Source of the DNA: Phallus indusiatus | Lineage: Eukaryota > Basidiomycota > Agaricomycetes > Phallales > Phallaceae | DNA: 64,000 bases | Assembly (NCBI GenBank): GCA_027605045.1 | Contig: JAQFWX010000127.1 | Location: 34,781 to 98,780, forward strand | Direction of reading: 5' to 3' | Shown here: positions 11,001 through 22,500 of the stretch, piece by piece | Numbering within the stretch: position 1 is the first letter of the stretch | Layout: the number at the start of each line of letters is the position of its first letter | Translations under genes and position numbers: made by a program | The notes under the pieces: model-generated | Databases searched by the model: none | What the model was told of the DNA's origin: nothing | What the model saw: the letters and a program-made list of their open reading frames with translations, nothing else

Positions 11001-12774
11001 GCTGAAAGCTCTAAGAATTTGAAGATGAAGGATTTGGTCAGATTTCACAGCTTTATCGCATTGTAAGCTCGCTGACACTGACTTGACGCACAGATAAGAG
11101 ATATTCTGTTTACTCCCACCGCGAACACTAGCCATGGAGAATACTTTTACAACGAAACCCTAGAGCTTTTGGCGAACAAGTCGTATTCTACTGGACCTGC
11201 AACCAGAACTGTTGACGTAGTTCGAGAAGTTATCAATTGTGTATCAGTCCATTGGGCGGCCGCTCATGTCGTGAGTTAGATTGTCCGCTGTCTTGCTTTC
11301 TTCTTTGACCTGACATCCGAAGGTGAACCTATCTATAAGAACGCCGGACAACTCTCATGGTAAATACAGTGTGTATGATTTACATTACTACTTGGCTGTT
11401 GTCTTTTCGTGCGTATATTTTGGTTTCACTATGAGATTATCTTTTTTTTAAGCATCAAAAAATAGATACGTTTATCTCAACAACCGACCCGCCAGTGCCT
11501 GGTTTTTGGAGCAGACTTCAAGACGAGTTGCTAAAGAGCTTCTGGCAGAGATATCGTCTTTGTCCGGAGAAGTTGAGAAAGTTGTGCGTATTGATCTATC
11601 TGGTCGTTGGATCGTTTCGTTCATGACTCTTGATATTAGGCGGGTACATTGCACAAGACTATGGATAAATTGACTAAACGGTTCAAGCAACATGATCATG
11701 ATGCAGAACACACAAAAAGTGCCTTCAATGAGCTGAAGCGGATGTTCAAGAGCACTCCTGAGGAGTTGAGCTATAATATCTTTGGTATCCTGATTAATTG
11801 CGTCGCCAACTGGTCTCACTGTAAGACTTTCTCGAAAGTTTCTCGTCCGTTCAATAGCTATACTCAAATTCTGGCTAGCTATGGTTCATGTCGTCGACTT
11901 TTATCTCGATCCGAGCAGAAAGAAAGAGAGAGAGGTTATTTCTAATTTGGCTAGCAGCTCAAGATTCAGTGACCTGGAAGAGGCGCAATTCAGAGGATAT
12001 GTACGCGAAGCGTTGCGTGAGTGGTATCAATAATGAACCGATTGCGACGGGTTTCTTACCTTTCTCTTCTAGGTCTTGATCCTGCGGTAAATAGCTTTGA
12101 CTGACCTCTTTTTCGGCAAATTTTCTAAGATATTTTCTAAAGGTCTCGGGAGTGCTTCGCGAAGCACGTACAGCAACGACCACTCAAGGATTGCAGCTTG
12201 GTGGAGGCGACCGTGTTTATTTGAACTTGGCCGGAGCTTACAAAGATGTGAGTAACCTGTTTTATAATTCACGGGTAGTATAGTGAACATCGTTTGTTTT
12301 ATAGGACGGTGCATTTTTGGAGCCCAACAACGTCGATCCCCAAAGGAGGTTAACCGACAAGGCACCAAGCCTATCTGTTCCCGGAGCTCATTCGTAAGTG
12401 CAACCAATCTTTGTTTATGGAGTTAGATAGATATGTAACTATTGGTCCAGCTCGTTGAATGAAGAGTTCTCCGAGAAGACAATGGCTCAAACTCTTCGAG
12501 CCATTTTCCGTAAGTCGAATCTGAGACGCGGGCCAGGAGCATCGGGAAGACTATCAAGGTACGGCTCAGAGTTAATTCGGTCCATCACAGATTTCTTGAT
12601 CTCCATTCTAGATTCACTGAAGAGACGTTTGGTACGCGGCAAACATTGTACTCGGACGTGAAAGGGCAGGTTACTATGTGGCCCCAGACGATGATACTTC
12701 AGGTGAGTTTGTTATGATTATATTTGGACAAATATCTAATCCGACACTATCAGTATGAAATTCCGCAAATATAA
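8040..12774 (+). CDS. Ppo-type fatty acid dioxygenase (heme peroxidase domain plus P450-like domain)
   Basis: A gene of more than 15 exons encodes roughly 1,000-1,100 residues related to psi-factor-producing oxygenases and linoleate diol synthases. The N-terminal half has YKDLHHPPATFL, SSYLDLSPLYGVD, FNRNHN, VIMHDYVGNILGM and EFNLLYR|WHATTS. The YRWH proximal-heme motif is split by an intron (His codon at 9725). TPGEFGRAVGMELLSQGRDP and ARAWNVCSLNEFRKFLGL follow. This half should form fatty acid hydroperoxides. The C-terminal half resembles a P450: REALRLDP (ExxR-like) and a final VPGAHSSLNEEFSEKT, then LRRGPGASGRLSRF. In active Ppo P450 domains the heme-thiolate Cys sits in that last block. 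Here the position is Ser, so isomerase activity is doubtful. The first exon (8040-8273) is less conserved and the start is provisional. Confidence 0.88.
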
Positions 12775-13102
12775 ACCCCATATTGATATCCACCCCTCCT
12801 CTGATTATTGCTTTTAAACACCATAAAAATACTCATATCCCCATCTCATGATTTATTTAATGAGCTAGCTATCTAGTAATCTATATTCGTTGATGTCTTT
12901 CTTTGTAGGATACATTACTCCGAGTCCTCCAACCTCAGGATTGGTAAAATGTAGAAAATTTCGTTTGTACACTGACATGAAGCCCGTATTTGAATATTAC
13001 AAACTGAAATATATTTTACTTGAACGTTTGAAAAAAATAAAGAAACTGCGTTCTCGAATAGAAAACTTGTAGTTTTGTCTGCGGAGTTCGAAAGAATACT
13101 CA
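12775..13102. other. Spacer and 5' leader before the Asterix-like gene
   Basis: A/T-rich 328-bp spacer between two plus-strand genes. The 60-codon frame at 12890-13072 is Lys-rich and shows no family resemblance. I read this stretch as the Ppo-like 3' end and the promoter or leader of the next gene. Confidence 0.45.
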
Positions 13103-13608
13103 ATGGCACCTTCAGATCCTCGAGACCCGAGTCTAGAGGTACCACTCTCTCTGCCAAAGTCATGGACAAAAGACACGGGTATGTTTCAGGGAATACGTTT
13201 CTAGTCATATTTCTCATTCATATTTTGCAGAGGGTCTGGCTGCTTTATCAATGCTGCTGTCTGGAGCTGTAATGCTCACCAAAAATAGGTGCGTGGTGTG
13301 GACTCATGCGTATTATTTTTACCATTAATTTTATGAAACGTAGGTATCTTGCATGGGTTGCTCTGTTATTTGCTATCTCCGGGTATGTGAATACCCGTCC
13401 ATTGCGAACGAAGGACGGAGGTCAAGGTTTGTCCGGCATCGCGTGAGTCGTCTGTGTGTTGATCCTGTTCGTAGTTCTTACACCCTTCCTCTTTTTTTTT
13501 TTCAGTTTCGCGCTGGCCGCTATGCTTTCAGTTTACCTTCCATACGTCTTCCTTCCTGTTCTCCCAGCTAGTGAACCGGTAACCCAGATCACTTTACCTG
13601 TTGATTAA
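13103..13608 (+). CDS. Asterix/WDR83OS homologue (ER PAT-complex membrane protein)
   Basis: Four exons (13103-13178, 13231-13288, 13344-13442, 13506-13608) give 111 residues with consistent phases. The protein begins MAPSDPRDPSLEVPLSLP and continues with EGLAALSMLLSGAVML, NRYLAWVALLFAISGYVNTR and FALAAMLSVYLPYVFLPVLP. These are three hydrophobic stretches in the order and spacing of the UPF0139/Asterix family (DPR start, W-A-W-V helix, N-[ST]-R before a loop). In animals Asterix pairs with CCDC47 as an intramembrane chaperone for multipass proteins at the ER translocon; the same role here is inferred. The four short exons make it easy to miss. Confidence 0.8.
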
Positions 13609-13701
13609 TTTAATTGGACATACCGAGTATTTGTATACTTCTATTCAAAAATGCGAGTACAGAATTTCTAGGATGAGATAATAAAACGATCGAAACATTA
13701 T

Positions 13702-15507
13702 TTACACGCTAACGCTAATTTCTTTGGCTTTCTTTCCTGACTCTCGGTCATTGATGATAGTTTTGACGGCGTCCACGGACTTCTCTGCATCAATCACCCG
13801 ACGTTCTTTCTTCAAAAGTCCTTTGAACTCCTCCGGAAGAACATCTTTATCGAAATTGAATCCTTGAGCGTTACCTAACGCTCGAGTAACAGCTTCGGAG
13901 AATTTGGCGGGGTGTGCGGTCGACAGGACAACCTGCACTACGTCTTTTGATTTGTGCGCGGCGACAGCTTTAGCTCCTGCGAGTCCAACAGCCGTATGCG
14001 GGTCTGCAATATATTTGAACTGAGTATATGTTTCGCTGATGCAAGACAAAGTCTATAATTCGTTTTGTCAGCAAAAAGATTGGTGCAGTTCTAGCCATAT
14101 CATCTAATACCTGTTCGTCTGATATTCGTTCCGCGAGAAAATCTCTCCGTGCAGCTTCCAAGGCTGCTAAAGGCACTTCTACGCGACCATTCTCCTTCAC
14201 TTTCCCCATCCAGTTTGCAACTGTCTCGCATGCTTTTCGATGATCATTTCCCGCGTCTTCATTTGCCAAATACCACAGCAGTCTCTCAAAGTTACTGGAA
14301 ACCAAAATATCCATAGCTGGACTTAAAGTTTCTTTAACGCCACTTCCCTGTTTACCATCAGAGGCACCTTGAATAGACGGTGCGATTACATCCGGGAGAT
14401 CCGAATCGACCTTCTCATATCGTCCGCTCTTCCAGAACCTTGACAATATGTCATTTTCATTCGTTGCAACGACGAGTTTTTCCATTGGTAGGCCCATCTT
14501 TTTCGCGTAATATCCTGCTAGAATGTCACCGAAATTACCCGTCGGGACAACGAATTGTATGCTAGGGTTCGCGGTAATCCGTGAAACATGGAAGTACGCC
14601 AAAAAATAATATACTGTTTGGGCGAGAATGCGAGCCCAGTTGATGGAATTGATAGCACCAAGACGGTGTTCAGCGTTGAAAGACGAATCGGAAAAGAGAG
14701 ATTTGACGATATCCTATGATAGACAGTAAGGAATACATAAAAATGGGGTCCGAATAATGCAAACCTGGCAATCGTCGAATGTACCTCGCACAGCAACATT
14801 ATGAACGTTCGCGTCTGTGATTGTAGTCATCTGAGCTTCTTGGATGGGTGAAACACGTCCTTTTGGATGAAGAATATAGATTGAAATATCCTGTTTATTT
14901 CGAAGTCCATAGATGGCAGCACTATTAAGAAATTGGTTCACCAGTCCGAGAAAGTAATCATTTAAGGACACGTACCTGCCGGTATCCCCACTGGTAGCTC
15001 CAAGAACTGTCAACCGTTCTCGAGCTTCCCCAGATTTTTTTTTCGTATTCCTTCGCTTCAAGAAAAATTCAAAGAGATTTCCAAGCAACTGCAGTGCGAC
15101 ATCCTTGAAGGCATAAGTCGGTCCATGCCAGAGCTCCAAAACGAAGCTACCGCTTTCCAATTGTACGATCGGTGTTACATCTTTACTCCTAAATGTTTTG
15201 TAGGATGTTTCTACAAGTTCAGTCAACTCTTCTTTAGAGATTTCTGAAGGAGATATGTAAAGCGAGAGGACAGCTATTGATAATTCTTGGAAAGTGTATG
15301 TTGACCATTTCTCTTTCCAATCGTTTGGTAGTGAAGGGATGTATGAGGGGATATATAATCCACCATCCGGTGCTAACCCAGTTAAGACAGTCTAGATCAA
15401 TATCGTGTTAAATCGAAGTAGATTGCTGCATACATTTGGAGCGTAGACTGGCTTACGTCCTCAAAAGATAACTCATCGCTGAATCCACGCGTAGAGAAAT
15501 ATTTCAT
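13702..15507 (-). CDS. THR4: Threonine synthase
   Basis: Starts MKYFSTRGFSDELSFED at 15507-15457 and ends KEISVSV at 13702, with several introns. Key blocks in order are: LAPDGGLYIPS; LELWHGPTYAFKDVALQLLG with the PLP-binding Lys in the FKD; LTVLGATSGDTGR; RVSPIQEAQMTTI; NVHNVAVRGTFDDCQ; INSINWARILAQTVYYF; QFVVPTGNFGDILAGYYAKKMG; VATNENDIL and KQTLSCISETY-like. These match fungal Thr4, a PLP fold-type II enzyme converting O-phosphohomoserine to threonine and phosphate in the cytosol. The intron after SGDTGR interrupts the catalytic domain but preserves frame. Its 3' end converges on the Asterix-like gene 93 bp away. Confidence 0.95.
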
Positions 15508-17787
15508 GTGAAGCTATAGAAATACTGAATTCTGGAAGACTCAATCAAAGATGTTTAACATACAGAGAAATGGTGGGGGTGTACCAAGAAGAAACACGAG
15601 AGTCACCGGACTTTGAGGGTGTGACAATGAGGTCGGTGAGAGTTGAAATTTGAAATATTGAAATTTAGTGCCACGATGGCGCTACAGGACATATGAATGC
15701 AAAATGAGCTTGAGATTATATGTACAGAAGAAGGTTCAGAAATCCAGACGTGTCACGGTTGCTTTATAACTTGAACATACCATGAATGATGGTTTGTGAC
15801 GAACGGTCATTCATGCAATTACGGACAATTTGGGGCACAACGGGCGACAAAAGCCGGGGATATGCCTTTTCCTCTTCGTCACGGTAATTGGCACAAGCTC
15901 TGGATGGGGGATGGCAGCTGCAACAGTGGGTTATATCCCTCCGTAATAGTATCATGCGGCCCGATCCTAGGCTCGATTCATGATCACAGGACAGATAGTT
16001 TGCGTCTCTGAGGATAGCGATTAAGGTGCTGGGGAAACACTTCTGGCAAGTGGGGATGTAAAGACTGAAGACTGGTCCACTACCGTCGATTCTTGGGGGG
16101 AGGCTGAGGGATCTTATTGGCTTCTGAAAGGGGACGTCGCACAATCTAAGGTGAAGGAATTTTGCAAAGTCCATTCTCTGCAAGAATTCGCCTTTTGATT
16201 GCAGATAAATGGACGTTATATTTTTTGGATCCCATCTGCAAGGGTGGTTGATATACGGAGAAGCTCTTATGTCATTCGAATTGGTATGCATGGAAAATCA
16301 ATCGCAAATACGGATCACGATCTTAGAACCATTTTTATTATTTCATACTAGGAATAGGGGACAGGGACATTAAACAAATACAGCCAGAAAGGAATTCGCT
16401 AGTCGACTAGACAATATACGTATTAGCTCTCGACTCAAACTGGTAGAAAAGACCACTCAACAACGTATTAACTCCCACATTTGATTGCTGCTGTTACTTG
16501 GAGGCTCGGCTTTAATCTGGATTCCTTCATATTAGAGGGAGGGCCCAAGAAGCTAGCATACAGGGGAATATGTGTCCACTCCTTCATTCCACATTTTGAG
16601 GAACACATTAGAGAGGTGTTGATTCTGAAACAACATTTGAGAAGTTGAGTTGCTTCCTCTTGAGCGGTCAAGTCACCTACGTAAATAATCCATTCTTAGG
16701 CTCTATGGTCCAGTCAACAAAGTCTACCGCGTCGGGGTGAACGGCAAGATTGATAGGCTAGGCGTGTGGATAGATAAAACCCCAGGGGAGCTGAGCGACT
16801 GTAGAAAATTCCGAACTGCACTCAAGGGACCTGGAAATTATTATTCTCAGTGTTATTAACGACCCACTATTATATGGTTAGCTATCGATGTGAAAGATGA
16901 CAAAGGGCACTGTTGGTCTTCACCCAGCCATACTTATTTGGGGGACCAGGAAGTCCAATAATTGGAGCACCTTGTCTGAGCAAAGGATTGACTCCTCGAT
17001 GAGGAAAGTATTGGTGGGGTTGTTCTTGATTGCGTAGACTCCGGATGCAAGGGACATGATGGGAAGGATGTTTGGGACTAAGAGAGGGAGCCGATCCAAA
17101 AGAAATTCCTTGGGACCTCTTTCTACATTCCTGACATATTCCTGACTTGGGAGGAGCGAAATAGCCTAAGATGCTGTACGGAAGGAGGAACGTTGGAACA
17201 CTCAAGTACTCAAGTTTGCACCATGCAGACTTGACGGTTGTGGTACTACCGGCACGCGACAGGCTGGCTCCCTCTAGCAACAACTTCGCTGTCTCTGAAA
17301 GCTGATGCCAAGTGCCATCGTGTCATTTGGTTACCTCCAGTGGCAATCTTCTGAGATATAGTTACCTCCAGTGGCAATCTTCTGAATACATAGTTACCTC
17401 CAGTGGCAATCTTCTGAAGACATAACCTACGTATGTTCTGAATTCCTTAAGGAAAGGATTCGCCAATGAACGACGTAGGCTCAATCGGTGGGACTCCAGC
17501 AAGTCATGGACTTCCGTTTTTCCTACAGTTTCTTGACCTTCGTAGCTTCTAGCTCTGCTAATTTCTTCTGACAGGAACTCGTGATGATGACATTTTTGCC
17601 AGTCTGTGTTTGAGAAGAGACGTCTCTGAGAAGGATAGAAGAAGAACGACAACCAAAGCTGTGAAGTTCGTAATCGGGACTAGCAACTACCGATGGTCAA
17701 ACCTATTCCCAAATCGAAGAAATTACCGCTACAAAGTGAGTATAAATACACCCTAATTTATCCTTCATACGGTCACCCTCAGGCGAA
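15508..17787. other. Gene-poor region with a triple repeat and weak minus-strand reading frames
   Basis: About 2.3 kb without a supported gene. Minus-strand frames at 16291-15764, 16671-16468, 17283-16882 and 17652-17362 have protein-like composition (some Cys/Pro/Arg-rich), but I recognise no family and could not chain them through credible splice sites. They may be remnants of a decayed gene or mobile element. The most distinct structure is the tandem repeat at 17330-17424. The right end is the promoter of the small secreted protein gene at 17788. Confidence 0.4.
17330..17424. repeat. Three tandem 31/32-bp direct repeats
   Basis: Three consecutive copies begin at 17330, 17361 and 17393. 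Each opens with GTTACCTCCAGTGGCAATCT followed by TCTGA, then a variable A/T/G linker ending in ATA. The 25-base core is identical in all three; only about six linker bases differ. It is a directly adjacent minisatellite with no unique spacers. Confidence 0.9.
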
Positions 17788-18273
17788 ATGAAGCTACTCA
17801 TCTCATTCCTTTGCCTACTAGCTGCCGTCAATGCGACCTCTCTTAATATTAAACGAGAGGAAGAACCAGACTGTAAACTAGCTGGTAAAAGTCTTCCATG
17901 TTCAATCTATCAATTGACTCACTGATGCTTTGTAGAATGCGTTTTTGCTCTCGCAGCTGCTGTACCAGCGATATCTGCGTGTGCTGACGCTGTAGCTGAC
18001 CAGAAAGGAAAGGATTCTTGTACGTCTCCACTAATAAGTTCGGACGTAAAGGTTAATTGAGAGGCATGCTAGCAGCCAACAGCGCAAAGAGTATAGGAGA
18101 AGACATCGATTGTCTTGTTGAAGCCGTTGAATCAGCTGTTGATATCGTGAGTTATCTTATCTAGAATTATTTTTCAACATGAATATATGACTAAAATATA
18201 TATGCATTCTTTTTAGCCAAAAGACTGCGCTCCTTGTGTGCAGGCTTTATTCTCGATGGGAACCGAAGCATAA
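17788..18273 (+). CDS. Small secreted Cys-rich protein, resembles fungal calcium-binding (CBP1-like) family
   Basis: Four exons (17788-17884, 17936-18019, 18076-18146, 18217-18273) give 102 residues. A signal peptide (MKLLISFLCLLAAVNA) is followed by a possible Kex2-type cut after LNIKR. The mature part has six Cys in a spaced pattern: DCKLAEC, AISACADAV, DIDCLVEAV and KDCAPCV. This Cys and Ala/Val spacing resembles small secreted proteins annotated as fungal calcium-binding proteins, first known from Histoplasma CBP1. That assignment is by pattern only, and calcium binding is not shown. It is secreted by inference and stands alone in a gene-poor stretch, as effector-like genes often do. Confidence 0.72.
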
Positions 18274-19537
18274 GTAGTACTGTCTGTAAACGTGTCCAAC
18301 GAACATTTTTGTCTCATTGAATGTTAACTGAAACGAAATTCGAGTATTGTGTAGTTCTTTGACAATAATATGTGTGATTTCGAGAGGGCTGTATTTTTAC
18401 GCGACCTTCAATGAACCAGTTTGAGAGGATATCAAGCAACAAACTTGCTCTTATCCAGTCTTATCACCTCACGGGGCTCGTATAAGGTGAACAAGGAATT
18501 CCTGGCAAGAACTTATATGTTAGGAGTGTTCCCCTCCAAGAAGAGTTTGATATTGGTCCTGGGAATGCTTCGATCTAGCTGCAAGCAGAACTTTAGGAGA
18601 TCTTCCCGGGAAGCATAAAACTTCCGATAACAAATTCCCCGCAGAATCCTTTTCACCTATATTAATATGGTATGCAGCTCTGTTTATAGCAGAAAAATAC
18701 ATTCCATTACAACCCTATGAACAGCCCTTGAGTTGAAATATTTTATCAATTGTACCTTATGTCAACCTGTGTATCGTGGCGAAAGGATCATCTTCCTATT
18801 GAAGCGTTACGTTGAGGAAGCTGGATGATAGCACAGATAACCGTGACCTCAGTGATACCGGAATCGACGAAATACAAGGAATAAAACGGTAGCGCGAGGA
18901 GATAAACATGATGTATTTGATCAGCTCATCGCTGCAGTGATACCAAAATTAGTTTAAGTATTTTTCCATCAACGATCCAACGAACCTTAGGAACCTACGA
19001 GTATTCTTCTCGTGATGCATGCTCTCGTAGAATCATCTATCAGCCCCTATATGCACAGCAACGAGTTTGTAAAACGATTTGTTGATAGTAGCACGTTTAC
19101 CCTTGAGAAGCCTGGCCTTCGCAAGAATGACAGAGCCTATACAAACCGACTCGGACAGGCATAATCCATTCAGCCATAGGGGCCCCAGACATCCGGTAGT
19201 TCTTTCGACCAATTCAGTGCGGCTGTACTAACTTGACGACGGGGCATAGGGAACCAAAGACAAGCTTTGGTACATAAATATAGAATCACCATGATACAGT
19301 TGGCACCGAGTCGGCACTCAATTAACTGAAAGTAATTCTTCGCATTTCACTGTTTACATGAAGCGATACCATTATAGATTACAATACGTATTACACGCTA
19401 ATAACGGACAAGTAGTCTAATAGAACAAGTTGAAAAAAAAGACCGATAGCAAAAAAACGACAAAATTAAGGATAAGTAAAGACACCTCCTGAAAAAGATA
19501 GGAAAAGGAAAAGAAGAAAATGGGTATATACCAGTAC
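18274..19537. other. Intergenic region, nothing recognised
   Basis: About 1.26 kb between the small secreted protein gene and the 3' end of SCC3. Short open frames (for example 18421-18618) carry no motifs and no plausible exon partners. I see no RNA gene, no terminal inverted repeats and no tandem repeats. Confidence 0.5.
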
Positions 19538-22500
19538 TTATCGACGAACGCGTTTTCGTCGACTCTTCGTACCGGAAGCACTGACATGGCTTCTGGCTGG
19601 TGAGATAGCTTGCTCGTTTTCCGGTTCTGGATCCGAGCCTCTCTCAGAGTCACCAGGAACGGACCTCCGTCTTTTTCTCGCAGGTGAAGTTGAAGATCCG
19701 TGACCGTTAGTAACAAGGTTTGAAGAGCTATTTCCGTTGATATTCACATCACCACCCTCATCCGGCTCAGCATTTTGTACTACTTCCTTTGCTTTTTTAG
19801 CACCAAGACGTTTTGAAGGCGAACGCGTTCGCGAAGGATGGGGTACTGGCCCGAATACGTCCTCGTCGTCGCCCTCATTCCCAGTAGAGGCAACAGATCC
19901 ACGACGCCGTCGTGCTCGAGGTTTTGGTCGTGGTTTTGGTCGCGAAGGATTTTCTGGAGCATCACCTTCGGTTGCACTACCAGCTGATTCACCTGCCTCT
20001 CCACCTGCTTCATCATCAGTCCCCGATTTTTCGCCTTTCTTCCGTCTTCTTGGCTTTGAAACGGGGATACCTTGAATTTTTGTAAGTAAGAGTTATAAAA
20101 AAAACATGAAGAAGCCCGTACTTTTGTCTTTTTGCATTATGCTTGTAAGACGCTTCTCATAGGTCCTGTATGGATCCCAAAGCTTCGTCGAATTTACTTG
20201 AAGATTCACTTGAGCAACGTATTGATCCAATTGCGCTTTACTGAAGACAAAGAAGTTATTTTCAACAGATAGAATTCGAAAAAAGCTGGCTTACATTGCC
20301 AATGCGTCTCGGCTCTCGATTGTAGACAACAGATGATACAAAGAGCGGAAAAAGAGAACCGCATGTTTCATCAATTTCTTGTTTTTGACAGCTTCATAGC
20401 CGGCACATCGCTTGACAATCCATGAGATGCAACTTTTGTGGATGTCAACTATGTGTTCAGTTCCAAGACGTTTGACGATAGAGAGCTGAGCCCCTCGGAT
20501 AACGAAGCAAGCGGTCAACGCTCGCGCCAAGGCAACGGTGTTATCGTCTGTACGGACCACGTCGTCCATGAAAAGATTGAACGACTGCAGTGGTGATTAG
20601 TATGCTATTCGGAATTTGTGCTTTCTTGGATTACCTCTTGCAATGATCGAACAATTATCTCAGATACAAGATGTCCTTCTTTCTTGAACATGCCCAAGTC
20701 ACGTAAAAAATCGATGACTATCTTGATGGTCGAGTCAAAAGCCATTCCAAATCGACCGTATTGCGCCAAGACAACAACACAGTGAGTTGGACTTAGTACA
20801 CCGACACGTAGAGCACGAATGAAGGTTGCTAAAAGAGAGTTTAAGATATATTCGCGCTCGAGCCTTGGTCGTGGTAATACTCGAGGATCTAGGCATTCTG
20901 TTTGAGTGGCCAGTCCAAACGTTTTGGATTGAATATATACATACCGACAGAATCTTCACGGTCTCCCTTCGCCACTTTCCCGTGAGCTTCATCCTGATCC
21001 TTTCTTGTATTTCCATCCTCTTCTCCTGTAGTGCTACCGGCTCTACTGGCATCTTCGTCTGTGGTGTACCCGAGGTCCTTTTTGGGATCTTCGAGGTCGT
21101 CGGCAAATTGTTCTAATTCAGCTTGAACAAAGCCTGCACATCTGTACTGGGTCTGATCATCCATCGTGAGCGGTAATGCTGAAGGCGGTGTATCCGGAGA
21201 CCCATTAAACAAAATGTGCAGATCCAACAAGTTGTGGAAGGCCTAGACCGACAATAAGCATGCGTCAGGAAATCGTTGGAATTGAAATTCGTACAGCTCG
21301 CTTGACGCCTTCGCATGGTTTGGAGTCTTTACCAACAGCTAACTCTACCACTTTTTCAAGAACAGAATTTCGCTGTTCTTCGAGTACCTCCTTGAATTTC
21401 GTGGCATCTTCTGTTAGTTCAGGCTCAAAACTAAGGAGTCGGGATTTCCATGCCAAATGCAGAGTTAGCAAACGGAGACATTCCTCAATCATCTACGAAG
21501 GGTATTTCAAGGAAAAAAGTCACCAAAATTAGTCTATTTTGTGAAGCCAGAGATGCGTACCACTTCCTCTTCCTTGAAGCCCAGACGGCCTCTTCCAGCC
21601 AAAGCATTCATAATATCCCATGCGCTGCTTTGCTTTCCACCTTCATCCTCTTCCATCCATTGAGTTATATCCCTGAAGGAAGCCAAAGCAACAAGTCGAG
21701 CACTAATCGCCCCAAGTTTATGAACTTCGTCTTCGGTGAAATCGGCCATTTCCAGTTCTTCTCGTCCAGCGACGGCATCACGAAGTGACGTAGATAACTC
21801 TTCTTCCAGCTCCAGCTGTTTCGCTGTATTCGTATTAGTGAGAAGCCGTGCAGACATCAAGTGCTGAATCGCTGTTGTAGCATGATTAAGAGTGATAGGA
21901 GACGAATGAGAGTTAAACTGTTTGATAACATCGTCCCATAAACTTTCGTACGCCTAGAGATGTTTTCAGTTGAATAATAGCTTGAGGGTTGTCAACAAAA
22001 TAACACACAGGAACCATGCGCATTTCCAGATACAAATCCAAGTTCAAGAGAGGAGGGATGAAAAGTACATCGGCTATTCTGTTTGAGTCTGTCTGGTGCT
22101 TAGCAAACAATCGAGGTAACGCCTTAATTAAGGCTCTTGTCATGTCCGAAAGAGTTGTCTCTCCTTCCGCCTAGAAAGTACAGATGAGTTACTGGATTAC
22201 AACCTTGCGATATATTTTTTTTCGTTACCTTTTTAAGCAAAGCCTCTTCCCTAGCTTTTCTTAGGCTTGCTATGAAAAGCTGTAAAAGAGCCGATTCTTC
22301 GGTTTCTGTGAGTCTCCAAGCGTCGTCAACGTGTTCATCTTCAACCACCTTCTTCGCGACTCTTCGAGAGCTTGGACCAACGACGTCGTTTGTTTCTGAA
22401 GCAGAGTGGTCAAGGAGCAAGTAATCCAATAAAGTCTCCCAGTCAGCTATCGGAGGCATGTCTTCCCAGAGCGCGTCGACAGCGAGAGCAATGCGCCCTT

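Noticed and set aside
12890..13072. 60-codon Lys-rich frame upstream of the Asterix-like gene
   Set aside because: It is not in frame with a splice to the conserved MAPSDPRDPS start and resembles no family. More likely it is leader sequence.
17330..17424. Triple repeat as a CRISPR array
   Set aside because: The copies are directly adjacent with no unique spacers, and the host is a fungus.
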